A stretch of DNA of 64,000 bases from Actinoplanes cyaneus (GTDB lineage Bacteria > Actinomycetota > Actinomycetes > Mycobacteriales > Micromonosporaceae), in contig NZ_BOMH01000031.1 in assembly GCF_016862095.1 (NCBI RefSeq), positions 106,354 through 170,353 of the forward strand, in the 5' to 3' direction. Position numbers and translations under genes: made by a program. How positions within the stretch are numbered: position 1 is the stretch's first letter; each line of letters starts with the position of its first letter. Under the pieces are notes generated by a model. The model did not search any database and was not told the DNA's origin. It saw only the letters and a program-made list of their open reading frames with translations. Below, one piece after another: positions 8,211-17,546 of the stretch.

Positions 8211-8836
8211 ATGGCAAGGCCACGACAGGCGCTGCTCACCCGGGAGCGCATCGTCGAGGCCGCCGCGACCCTGATCGACGCCGAAGGCCTGGACGCGCTG
8301 TCGATGCGACGGCTCGCGACCGAGCTGGGCGTGCAGGGCCCGTCGCTCTACAACCACTTCGCCACGAAGGCGGAGATCGTCGACGCGGTCGCCGAGGCGG
8401 TGGTCGCGCAGGTGGACATCGACGTGTTCGCCGACTGCGACTGGCGGGAAGGGCTGCGGCTCTGGGCGAAGTCGTACCACGCGGTGCTCACCGCCCACCC
8501 GAACATCGTCCCGGTCCTGGCCACCGGTCCCGGCCGCCGGCCGCACGGGCTGGCCATGGCCGAGGCCGTCTACGGCGCCCTGATCGACGCCGGATGGTCC
8601 CGGTCGCGGGCCACCCACATCGGCGCGCTCATGCGCTACCTGATCACCGGGTCGGCGCTCGGCTCGTTCGCGCTCGGCTTCGACAACGACCCGGAGCTGT
8701 ACGACCGCTATCCGCACCTGCACCGCGCCCACGAACTGCCGGCCCATCGCGCCGCGGTCGACGAGGGCGCGTTCGAACTCGGGCTGGACGTGCTCATCGC
8801 CGGCCTGTCCGACCACTACGACCAGGGGGTACGCCG

Positions 8837-8840
<4 letters not shown>
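8211..8840 (+). CDS. TetR family transcriptional regulator
   Basis: 209 residues. The N-terminal helix-turn-helix reads from RERIVEAAATLIDAEGLDAL to MRRLATELGVQGPSLYNHF (about residues 11-52). The rest is the helical ligand-binding and dimerisation domain with a TetR-type C-terminus. The ATG at 8211 has GGGAG seven bases upstream. The gene overlaps the aldehyde dehydrogenase start (ATGA), so regulator and enzymes are made from one transcript. The ligand is likely an intermediate of the adjacent alcohol/aldehyde/acyl-CoA pathway (inference). Confidence 0.92.
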
Positions 8841-10242
<1,402 letters not shown>

Positions 10243-10246
<4 letters not shown>

Positions 10247-11331
10247 GCCACTACGTTTCCGGACTGGTCGTGCGCGAGGGTGGTGGCCCGGCCACCGTCG
10301 AGGAGCTGCGGCTGCCCGAGATCGGCCCCGGCCAGGTTCGCGTACGTGTCCGGGCAGCCGGCGTGTGCCACTCCGACCTGTCGATGATCAACGGGACGCT
10401 GCGGCCGCCGCACCCGCTCGTCCTCGGCCACGAGGCGTCCGGCGAGGTCGTCGAGGTTGGCGAGCACGTCACCCGGGCCGCGGTCGGCGATCACGTGGTG
10501 CTGAACTGGCAGCCGCCGTGCCGCAACTGCTGGTTCTGCGACCACGGGCAGCCGTGGCTCTGCTCCACGTCCTCCGGCGTCGCGGCCCTGGAGAACGGGA
10601 TCACCCTCGACGACGCGCCGGTGCACGTGACGCTCGGCCTCGGCGCGTTCGCCGAGCAGGTCGTCGCGCCGGAGAACGCCGTCATCGCCGTACCGCGGGA
10701 ACTGGATTTCGAGGTGGCGGCGCTGCTCGGGTGCTCGGTGCTGACCGGGTCCGGCGCGGTCCGCAACACCGCCGACGTGCAGCCGGGCGAATCGGTGCTG
10801 GTCATCGGCCTGGGCGGGGTCGGGCTGTCGGTCGTCGCGGCGGCCCGGGCGGCCGGCGCCGGGCAGGTCATCGCGGTCGACGTCAGCGAGGCCAAGAAAG
10901 GGCTCGCCGAGGCGGCCGGCGCGACCGACTTCGTGGTCTCGTCGGACGCGCTCTCCAAGGACATCCGGGTACGCACCGAAGGCCGCGGCGCCGACCACGC
11001 CATCGAATGCGTCGGCCGGGCGTCGACGATCCGCGCGGCGTGGCGGGCCACCCGGCGCGGCGGGCAGGTCACCGTGGTCGGGATGGGCGCGGCCGACGAC
11101 ATGGTGCAGATCGCGGCGCTCGACATCTTCTCGTCGGCGCGGACCCTGCGAGCCTCCGTCTACGGCCAGGCGGACCCGGACATCGCGGTGCCCGCCCTGG
11201 CCCGGGACGTGCTCGACGGCACGCTGTCGCTCGACCACCTGATCACCGACCGGATCGAGCTGGCCGACGTGCCGGCCGCGTTCGAGCGGATGGCGCGCGG
11301 CGAGGGTGCCCGCTCGGTCGTCCGGCTCTGA
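10243..11331 (+). CDS. Zinc-dependent alcohol dehydrogenase (MDR family)
   Basis: 362 residues of a class III-like zinc alcohol dehydrogenase. The catalytic zinc ligands are in AAGVCHSDLS (Cys) and VLGHEASGEV (His-Glu). The structural zinc Cys cluster is CRNCWFCDHGQPWLC. The Rossmann nucleotide loop is VIGLGGVGLSV (about residue 187). It interconverts an alcohol and aldehyde with NAD(P). It is the last gene of the TetR-ALDH-ADH operon and is followed seven bases later by a strong hairpin terminator. Confidence 0.93.
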
Positions 11332-11335
11332 TCAC

Positions 11336-11622
11336 GTGCACCTCACCGGGCCCGCTCAGCCCGCGCCCGGTGAGGTGCTCCACTTCTGGCGAGACCCGGC
11401 GATCACCCGCTTCGTCCGCACGTCGCGGTCACCGCTCAACGGCCTGAGCCCTAAGTCTGGGCGGTCGACGCCCCGTCCACGGTCAACGATCTGATCGACG
11501 TTCACTCCGCGGCGGGAATCCAGCTCCGGATCCTGCCGAACCTGTGGCCGTTCTAGGACGAGGTCACCGAGAGCACGCTGGGCTTCAGCGGCATTCGCCT
11601 CCACAACGCCACACCCCGCTGA
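11336..11622 (+). pseudogene. Decayed DUF6886-like pseudogene (deleted, frameshifted, internal stop)
   Basis: The first frame from about 11336 reads ...GEVLHFWRDPAITRFV, which resembles the N-terminus of DUF6886 proteins. After a frame change, VWAVDAPS appears and runs straight into LIDVHSAAGIQLRILPNLWP, an amber stop where Trp is expected, then DEVTESTLGFSGIRLHNA and a final stop at 11622. Those pieces correspond to the start, an early block and the C-terminus of the family, with the middle missing. Family assignment is from memory of conserved blocks and needs a database search. The ADH terminator lies within its first 45 bases. Confidence 0.5.
11338..11378 (+). terminator. Hairpin terminator of the TetR-ALDH-ADH operon
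   Basis: GCACCTCACCGGGC (11338-11351) pairs perfectly with GCCCGGTGAGGTGC (11365-11378) across a 13-base loop, seven bases after the ADH stop. No U-tract follows, which is common in high-GC actinomycetes. Confidence 0.7.
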
Positions 11623-11626
11623 CTGT

Positions 11627-11632
11627 TACGGT
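11627..11632 (+). promoter_or_regulatory. Predicted -10 hexamer of the leaderless Uma2 gene
   Basis: TACGGT, six bases before the ATG at 11639. Confidence 0.5.
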
Positions 11633-11638
11633 TGCTCC

Positions 11639-12223
11639 ATGACATCAGCTCTGCCCGAGTGGATGCGCCCGCCTCGCATCGAGGGTTGGTTCGCCGATGA
11701 CCTGGACCATCTGCCCGAGGCACCGCGTCACACCGAGCTGATCGATGGAGCACTCGTCTTCATGATGTCCCCCCAGCGAATCTGGCACGCCATCGTCGTC
11801 GACGAGCTGCGCACAGCCCTCAGAGGACAGGCACCAGCCGACATCGGGATCATGCGGGAGATCACGATTCGGCTCGACAAACTGAACCGGCCCGAGCCGG
11901 ATGTGCTGGCCGTCTCGAAGCCATACGACACGAATGCCACGTTTTTCGTGCCTGCCCAGGTGCTTCTGGTCATCGAAGTGGTCTCGCCGGAATCGGCCCA
12001 CCGTGATCGGACGGTCAAGCTGCGCAAATATGCGGAGGCCGGCATCGCGCACTACTGGATCGTCGAGGAAGAGGACGAGGCGCCGGTCGTCCATACCTAC
12101 GAAATCGACGGACCGACCCAGGCCTACGTAGCGACCGGAATCCATCGCACCGAATTGCGCATTTCCAGGCCGTTCCCGATCGCCATTGACCTGGACGGGC
12201 TGGTGTCCGGCTCGGGGAACTGA
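11639..12223 (+). CDS. Uma2 family (DUF820) restriction-endonuclease-like protein
   Basis: 194 residues of the PD-(D/E)xK-fold Uma2 family. Key blocks are PEPDVLAVS (acidic active-site residue near residue 84), VLLVIEVVSPES (the E-x-x-S core near 105), DRTVKLRKYAEAGI and HYWIV. The family is abundant in cyanobacteria and actinomycetes and is annotated as endonuclease, but its biological target is unknown. The gene follows the DUF6886-like pseudogene and precedes a convergent toxin-antitoxin pair, so this 2-kb stretch is accessory in character. Confidence 0.88.
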   Translation: MTSALPEWMRPPRIEGWFADDLDHLPEAPRHTELIDGALVFMMSPQRIWHAIVVDELRTALRGQAPADIGIMREITIRLDKLNRPEPDVLAVSKPYDTNATFFVPAQVLLVIEVVSPESAHRDRTVKLRKYAEAGIAHYWIVEEEDEAPVVHTYEIDGPTQAYVATGIHRTELRISRPFPIAIDLDGLVSGSGN

Positions 12224-12352
12224 GCCGACGACCCGCTACAGCCCGATCGCCCGCATCCGCTGCCCGGCGAACTCGAGTCTGACTGAAGCCGCCCTCGGCG
12301 GAGCAGCATCCTAGGGCCGTGGATGTAGTCGCACAGTCAGCGAGACACAGCT

Positions 12353-12766
12353 TCAGACCGCCACGAGCCGAATGCGGGCGGCACAGAGTTTGCCCATGTC
12401 GTCGATGTCAGACGTCAACATGACCACGGGGCGTTGCTGGCGCAGCGCAGCCTCGGCGACCGCCGCATCGATCGCGTACTTGTGGCCGTGCAGACCGGCC
12501 TCCATCAGCAGCGTCGACGCCGCCCTCGCCTCCTCGTCACCCACCGGGACCACACGCAGCCCGGAGAGCACCCAGTTCAGGCGAGGCCTGTTCGTACGCA
12601 CGTGAACAGCCTCGATGATCGTGAGTGCGCTGATCACGACCTCCATGCCGCGCGAGCGCGCCTCGGCGACGAGCGCCACAACCTGGTCGTCGTCGGCGAG
12701 CAGCTTCGAGAGCCCTTCGCTGTCCAGGACGAGGGTCCCCCCATGGATCAGCTTGCGGCGGGCCAT
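12353..12766 (-). CDS. PIN-domain ribonuclease toxin (VapC-like)
   Basis: 137 residues with PIN-domain layout. The first acidic residue is in LVLDSEGLSKLL, followed by Glu in ISALTIIEAVHV, then Asp in KYAIDAAVAEAA and Asp residues in VVMLTSDIDDM. These acidic residues coordinate the metal for RNA cleavage in VapC toxins. The start overlaps the end of the upstream ribbon-helix-helix antitoxin gene by 19 bases, the classic toxin-antitoxin arrangement. The target RNA is unknown. Confidence 0.85.
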   Translation of the reverse strand: MARRKLIHGGTLVLDSEGLSKLLADDDQVVALVAEARSRGMEVVISALTIIEAVHVRTNRPRLNWVLSGLRVVPVGDEEARAASTLLMEAGLHGHKYAIDAAVAEAALRQQRPVVMLTSDIDDMGKLCAARIRLVAV

Positions 12767-13032
12767 TCCTCCTCCTCGGCGAACACCTCGTCGAACACCT
12801 GGCGCGCCCGTTGACGAGCCTGTTCGGAGACCGGCCCCTTGCGGCTCTCGTAGTCCGCCAGGTACTCATCGAGGATCTGTCCGCGCAGTTCCCGCTCGAC
12901 CGCCTCGGTGATGAACGCGGAGAACTCCCGCTTACCCACCCGTGCCCGGATCGCCTCGGCAGTCCCCTCCGGCAGCGACAGGCTCACCCGCGTCGCCGGC
13001 CCTTCCCCGATGCTGTACGTCGTGTCGCCCAT
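12748..13032 (-). CDS. Ribbon-helix-helix antitoxin
   Basis: 94 residues. ATRVSLSLPEGTAEAIRARV and REFSAFITEAVERELR form a ribbon-helix-helix DNA-binding unit (about residues 13-50). An acidic C-terminal tail (FDEVFAEEEEWPAAS) would bind and neutralise the PIN toxin. The pair is probably autoregulated at the promoter upstream of 13032, as known for VapBC systems, but no clear palindrome was identified there. Confidence 0.85.
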   Translation of the reverse strand: MGDTTYSIGEGPATRVSLSLPEGTAEAIRARVGKREFSAFITEAVERELRGQILDEYLADYESRKGPVSEQARQRARQVFDEVFAEEEEWPAAS

Positions 13033-13094
13033 GGCTCAAGTGTGTCAAATGAGTAGGAAAACTGCCAACGGACGACCCGGCATGGGCGAGACAA

Positions 13095-13120
13095 GCCCTC
13101 GCCCACCTGGCGGCGAGGGC
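13095..13120 (-). terminator. Hairpin terminator downstream of ychF
   Basis: GCCCTCGCC (13095-13103) pairs with GGCGAGGGC (13112-13120), eight-base loop, located nine bases past the ychF stop on the minus strand. Confidence 0.55.
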
Positions 13121-13128
13121 CGGACCCC

Positions 13129-14214
<1,086 letters not shown>

Positions 14215-14222
14215 GGAACGCC

Positions 14223-14228
14223 AGTCTA
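14223..14228 (-). promoter_or_regulatory. Predicted -10 hexamer of ychF
   Basis: TAGACT on the minus strand, eight bases before the GTG at 14214; the message would be leaderless or have only one or two leader bases. Confidence 0.4.
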
Positions 14229-14237
14229 CGGGGTTCG

Positions 14238-15023
14238 CTATTCGAAGAACCTCCGCAGTTCCGCGGCGACCAGGGCGGGCCTGCCGCTGTTGTCCGCCGC
14301 GAGGTGGCCGACACCGCCCAGCGTCACGCGTGACACGTTCGGCAGCACCGGTTCAAGACCGTTCAAGACCGCTTTCAGGTACGCCGGTGAGCGCTCCCCG
14401 CCGAGCAGCAACGTCTCCGCGGTCACGCTCGCATACGTGGTCAGCGGGCCGGCCGCGCCCTCGACCACCGCCGCGTCCAGGCGCATCGACGGCACCAGCT
14501 CCGCGATCCCGGAGTTGCGCACGGCCAGCCCGGCGAGCGGCAGCATCGCGGCCCGGGGCAGGAAGCGGGCGCCGCCCGTGCCCTTCACGACGGTGGTGAA
14601 CGCGGCGGCGGTGCGGCCACGGGACAGCTCACGTTCGTACCGGGGAAGCCAGGCAATCGGATCGTGGAGATCGTGCTTGAGGGGCGGCTCGTAGAGGGCG
14701 AGCCGCTCGATCGGCAGTTCCAGCGCCGCCCGCAGGGCGATGACGGCCCCCGAGCTGAGCCCGAACACGTTGCGCGCGCCGGTCTCGCCGAGGACCGCGG
14801 ACAGGTCGTCGATCTCGGTCCGCAGCCCGTGACCACGTGCGGCCGGGCCGCTGAACCCACGACCGCGGCGATCGGGCACGTAGACGGTGAAGTCGCCGGC
14901 CAGCTCACGGGCCAGCTTCGTGAAGTTCGCCGAGGTCTGCATTCCGCCGTGCAGCAGCACGACCCCTGGTCCCCCGTCGCCGAAGGCCCGCCACCGGATG
15001 TCCGTCGTCACCAAAGCCATCAT
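14238..15023 (-). CDS. Alpha/beta hydrolase
   Basis: 261 residues. The oxyanion-hole region is LLHGGMQTSANF (about residue 23), the nucleophile elbow is FGLSSGAVIAL (Ser near residue 92) and the catalytic His is in GGVGHLAADNS near the C-terminus. No signal peptide is present. The substrate is unknown. The promoter on the minus strand is embedded in two GTCAAC-N4-GTTGAC palindromes, so the gene is probably tightly repressed and induced by a specific compound. It is divergent from the Ada-AlkA gene. Confidence 0.85.
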   Translation of the reverse strand: MMALVTTDIRWRAFGDGGPGVVLLHGGMQTSANFTKLARELAGDFTVYVPDRRGRGFSGPAARGHGLRTEIDDLSAVLGETGARNVFGLSSGAVIALRAALELPIERLALYEPPLKHDLHDPIAWLPRYERELSRGRTAAAFTTVVKGTGGARFLPRAAMLPLAGLAVRNSGIAELVPSMRLDAAVVEGAAGPLTTYASVTAETLLLGGERSPAYLKAVLNGLEPVLPNVSRVTLGGVGHLAADNSGRPALVAAELRRFFE

Positions 15024-15025
15024 GC

Positions 15026-15041
15026 GTCAACCGTAGTTGAC
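15026..15041. promoter_or_regulatory. Operator palindrome 1, GTCAAC-N4-GTTGAC
   Basis: GTCAACCGTAGTTGAC, perfect six-base arms with a four-base spacer, beginning three bases upstream of the hydrolase start and covering its -10 box. Confidence 0.65.
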
Positions 15042-15058
15042 ACATGATGGGTCGTCAA
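15030..15058 (-). promoter_or_regulatory. Predicted promoter of the alpha/beta hydrolase gene
   Basis: On the minus strand TTGACG (15053-15058) and TACGGT (15030-15035) are separated by 17 bases. The -10 box lies six bases before the ATG at 15023, so the message is predicted to be leaderless. Each element lies in one of the two palindromes. Confidence 0.6.
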
Positions 15059-15069
15059 CTCAAGTTGAC
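15054..15069. promoter_or_regulatory. Operator palindrome 2, GTCAAC-N4-GTTGAC
   Basis: GTCAACTCAAGTTGAC, the same arms as palindrome 1, centred 28 bases away and covering the hydrolase -35 box. Confidence 0.65.
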
Positions 15070-15138
15070 ATCACGCGCGCACGGTCAGGTCCGAAACCCG
15101 CCAGCCGGAAGGCCCGCCCGCGGAGCAGACTCGGTGAC

Positions 15139-16620
15139 ATGGAGCTGGACTTCGAGCGTTGCTACCGCGCTGTCGACAGCCGCGACCAGCGGTTCGACGG
15201 CTGCTTCTACACCGCGGTGCGTACCACCGGGATCTACTGCCGGCCGTCCTGCCCCGCCGTCACCCCCAAGCGCCAGAACGTCACGTTCTACGTGAGCGCG
15301 GCCGCCGCCCAACGCGGCGGATTCCGCGCCTGCCGCCGGTGCCGGCCCGACGTCGCACCAGGATCGCCCGAATGGGACGCCCGCGCCGACACGGTCGGGC
15401 GCGCGATGCGGCTGATCGGCGACGGAGTCGTCGACCGGGAAGGCGTGACCGGGCTCGCCACCCGCCTCGGATACACCGAACGGCACCTCAACCGGATGCT
15501 GACCACCGAACTCGGCGCCGGACCGCTCGCGCTCGCCCGGGCGCAACGCGCGCAGACCGCCCGGATCCTCGTCGAGACGACCGACCTCGGACTCGCCGAG
15601 ATCGCGTTCGCGGCCGGGTTCGGCAGCGTGCGCCAATTCAACGACACGATGCTCGAGGTGTACGCGCAGTCGCCGAGCCGGCTGCGGGAGAAACGGCCCA
15701 TCACGCGAGGCGAAGCCGGGGTGATCAACCTGCGTCTCGCGTACCGGCCGCCACTGCACGCCACCTCGCTGCTCGGATTCCTCGGCGCCCGGACACTGCC
15801 CGGGGTGGACGAAGTGGACGACCTGACGTACCGCAGAGGCCTGGCCCTGCCCCACGGGACCGGAAGTGTGGCGCTGCGCCCCGCGGACCGGTGGGTCTTC
15901 GCGACGCTACGACTCAGCGACGTCCGGGACCTGGCACCGGCGGTGGCCCGGTGCCGCCGGCTGTTCGACCTCGACGCGGATCCCGATGCGGTGGACACGA
16001 TGCTGGGAGCGGATCCGGCGCTGGCGGCGATGGTCGCGGCGGAACCCGGGGTGCGGGTGCCGCGGGCGGTGGACGGGTTCGAGATGGCGGTTCGGGCTGT
16101 GGTGGGGCAGCAGGTCAGCGTGTCCGGGGCTCGGACGACGTTGGGGCGAATCGTCCGGGCGGCTGCCGCTGACGACGGCAGCGGCGGAACTGATGGTCTC
16201 GGCCCTTCGGGCCCCGCCCCCGCCCCCGCCTCCACCAACCAATTGACCGGATTCCCGTCGGCGGCCGTGGTCGCCGAACTGCCCGATTCCGCCTTCGGCA
16301 TGCCGGCGGCCCGGCGCGCCACCATCCGCGCCCTGGCCGCCGCGGTCGCCGACGGCAAACTCGACCTCGAGCCGGGCGCCGACCGCTCCGAGACCACCGC
16401 CCGCATGCAGGAGCTCCCGGGGATCGGCCCGTGGACCGCCGGCTATGTGGCGATGCGCGCGATCGGCGACCCCGACGTCTTCCTTCCCACTGATCTGGCC
16501 GCCCGCCGTGGCGCGGCCGCGCTCGGCCTGCCGGACTCGGCGAAGGCGCTCGCCGCGCATGCCGAGCGTTGGCGCCCCTGGCGCTCGTACGCGCTGATCC
16601 GGCTCTGGCGAGCCGCCTGA
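15139..16620 (+). CDS. Ada metal-binding/AraC HTH - AlkA DNA-3-methyladenine glycosylase II fusion
   Basis: 493 residues in three blocks. Residues 1-80 are the Ada zinc/methyl-phosphotriester domain (CYRAVDSRDQRFDGCFYTAV, YCRPSCPA and ACRRCRPD, four Cys ligands). Residues 90-185 are an AraC helix-turn-helix with VTGLATRLGYTERHLNRML. Residues 195-493 are AlkA, with the helix-hairpin-helix LPGIGPWTAGYVAMRAIGD and the catalytic Asp in VFLPTDLAARR. It should sense methylated DNA, activate transcription and excise alkylated bases. Residues 345-375 hold a Gly/Pro/Ala-rich insertion. The ATG at 15139 is chosen because it opens the Ada domain. The Ogt gene downstream completes the pathway. Confidence 0.92.
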   Translation: MELDFERCYRAVDSRDQRFDGCFYTAVRTTGIYCRPSCPAVTPKRQNVTFYVSAAAAQRGGFRACRRCRPDVAPGSPEWDARADTVGRAMRLIGDGVVDREGVTGLATRLGYTERHLNRMLTTELGAGPLALARAQRAQTARILVETTDLGLAEIAFAAGFGSVRQFNDTMLEVYAQSPSRLREKRPITRGEAGVINLRLAYRPPLHATSLLGFLGARTLPGVDEVDDLTYRRGLALPHGTGSVALRPADRWVFATLRLSDVRDLAPAVARCRRLFDLDADPDAVDTMLGADPALAAMVAAEPGVRVPRAVDGFEMAVRAVVGQQVSVSGARTTLGRIVRAAAADDGSGGTDGLGPSGPAPAPASTNQLTGFPSAAVVAELPDSAFGMPAARRATIRALAAAVADGKLDLEPGADRSETTARMQELPGIGPWTAGYVAMRAIGDPDVFLPTDLAARRGAAALGLPDSAKALAAHAERWRPWRSYALIRLWRAA

Positions 16621-16770
16621 CCTCACAGCCCCGAACCCTCCGACGGCCGACCGGAGCGGACCTGACAGCAGAACAGAGAAACCCATTGCCCGGTACGGAT
16701 CCTGGCCCGCTCGCGAGCACGGGTCCGGACTTGGCAGCCAAGCTACCTCGCCGGCCGCCCCGGGAACGCG

Positions 16771-16779
16771 TTGTCCACA
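16771..16779 (+). promoter_or_regulatory. DnaA box (TTGTCCACA)
   Basis: Exact match to the actinomycete DnaA-box consensus, about 100 bases upstream of ogt; a second copy starts 19 bases later. Confidence 0.5.
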
Positions 16780-16789
16780 GGCCGAGCCT

Positions 16790-16798
16790 TTGTCCACA
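16790..16798 (+). promoter_or_regulatory. DnaA box (TTGTCCACA)
   Basis: Second exact copy in the same orientation, 77 bases before the ogt start codon. Confidence 0.5.
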
Positions 16799-16874
16799 GG
16801 CGACGCAGAAAGTCGCTCGTGGCCGACGGGAATCCGCGAGGCTGTACCGCGCGAAGCCTGAGAAGAAGGAGCTG

Positions 16875-17390
16875 ATGACCATGTTGCGTCATTCCACGAT
16901 GGAGACCCCGGCCGGCCCGTTCACCCTGGTGGTCGCGGAGTCCGGCGCGGTCCGCGCGTCCGGTTTCACGACCGATCTACCCGGTTTGCTGCGGTTGATC
17001 CATCCACGTCTGCTGGAGGACTGGATTCCGGCTGATGACGTCGGCCCGGCGCAGGCCGCGGTGCGGGCCTACTTCGCTGGTGACCTGACCGCGTTGGATG
17101 CGGTGGCGGTGGAGCAGCACAGCGGCGGCGAGTTCATGGCGCACGCCTGGCAGGTGATGCGGGACATCAAGCCGGGTGATCCGGTGACCTATTCGCACTA
17201 TGCGGGGCTGGCCGGCCGGCCGGCGGCGATCCGGGCGGCCGCCGCCGCGTGCGCGCGCAACGCGGTGGCGCTGATCGTGCCGTGTCACCGGGTGCTGCGC
17301 CTGGACGGATCGCTGGGCGGTTATCGATGGGGTCTGCCGGTCAAGTCCTGGCTGCTGGAGCACGAGTCGCCGGACCGGGGCACGCCGTGA
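16875..17390 (+). CDS. ogt: Methylated-DNA-[protein]-cysteine S-methyltransferase
   Basis: 171 residues. The suicide Cys is in VALIVPCHRVL (about residue 139), preceded by the helix-turn-helix GLAGRPAAIRAAAAACARN. The protein transfers methyl groups from O6-methylguanine to itself and is not regenerated. The start at 16875 has AAGGAG four bases upstream. The gene lies 254 bases after the Ada-AlkA fusion. Together the two genes cover phosphotriester sensing, base excision and direct reversal, functions that are all in the Ada and AlkA proteins of E. coli. Confidence 0.95.
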   Translation: MTMLRHSTMETPAGPFTLVVAESGAVRASGFTTDLPGLLRLIHPRLLEDWIPADDVGPAQAAVRAYFAGDLTALDAVAVEQHSGGEFMAHAWQVMRDIKPGDPVTYSHYAGLAGRPAAIRAAAAACARNAVALIVPCHRVLRLDGSLGGYRWGLPVKSWLLEHESPDRGTP

Positions 17391-17534
17391 GACCCGGACC
17401 GGCGCGACGGGACCCGGGATGGCACGGCAGCCGATGACGGTCGGCGTGATGCCGCCCGGTGGCGGGGCCGCACAACACTCCCGTGTGGACTCAGCGGCGG
17501 GGAAAACTGCTGGCAGCGGTCGTCTTGGCGAGCC

Positions 17535-17540
17535 TAGGGT
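17535..17540 (+). promoter_or_regulatory. Predicted -10 hexamer of leaderless valS
   Basis: TAGGGT, six bases before the ATG at 17547. Confidence 0.5.
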
Positions 17541-17546
17541 GGCCGC

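Noticed and set aside
15026..15069. LexA/SOS boxes
   Set aside because: Actinobacterial SOS boxes read TCGAAC-N4-GTTCGA; the palindromes here are GTCAAC-N4-GTTGAC and differ at key positions.
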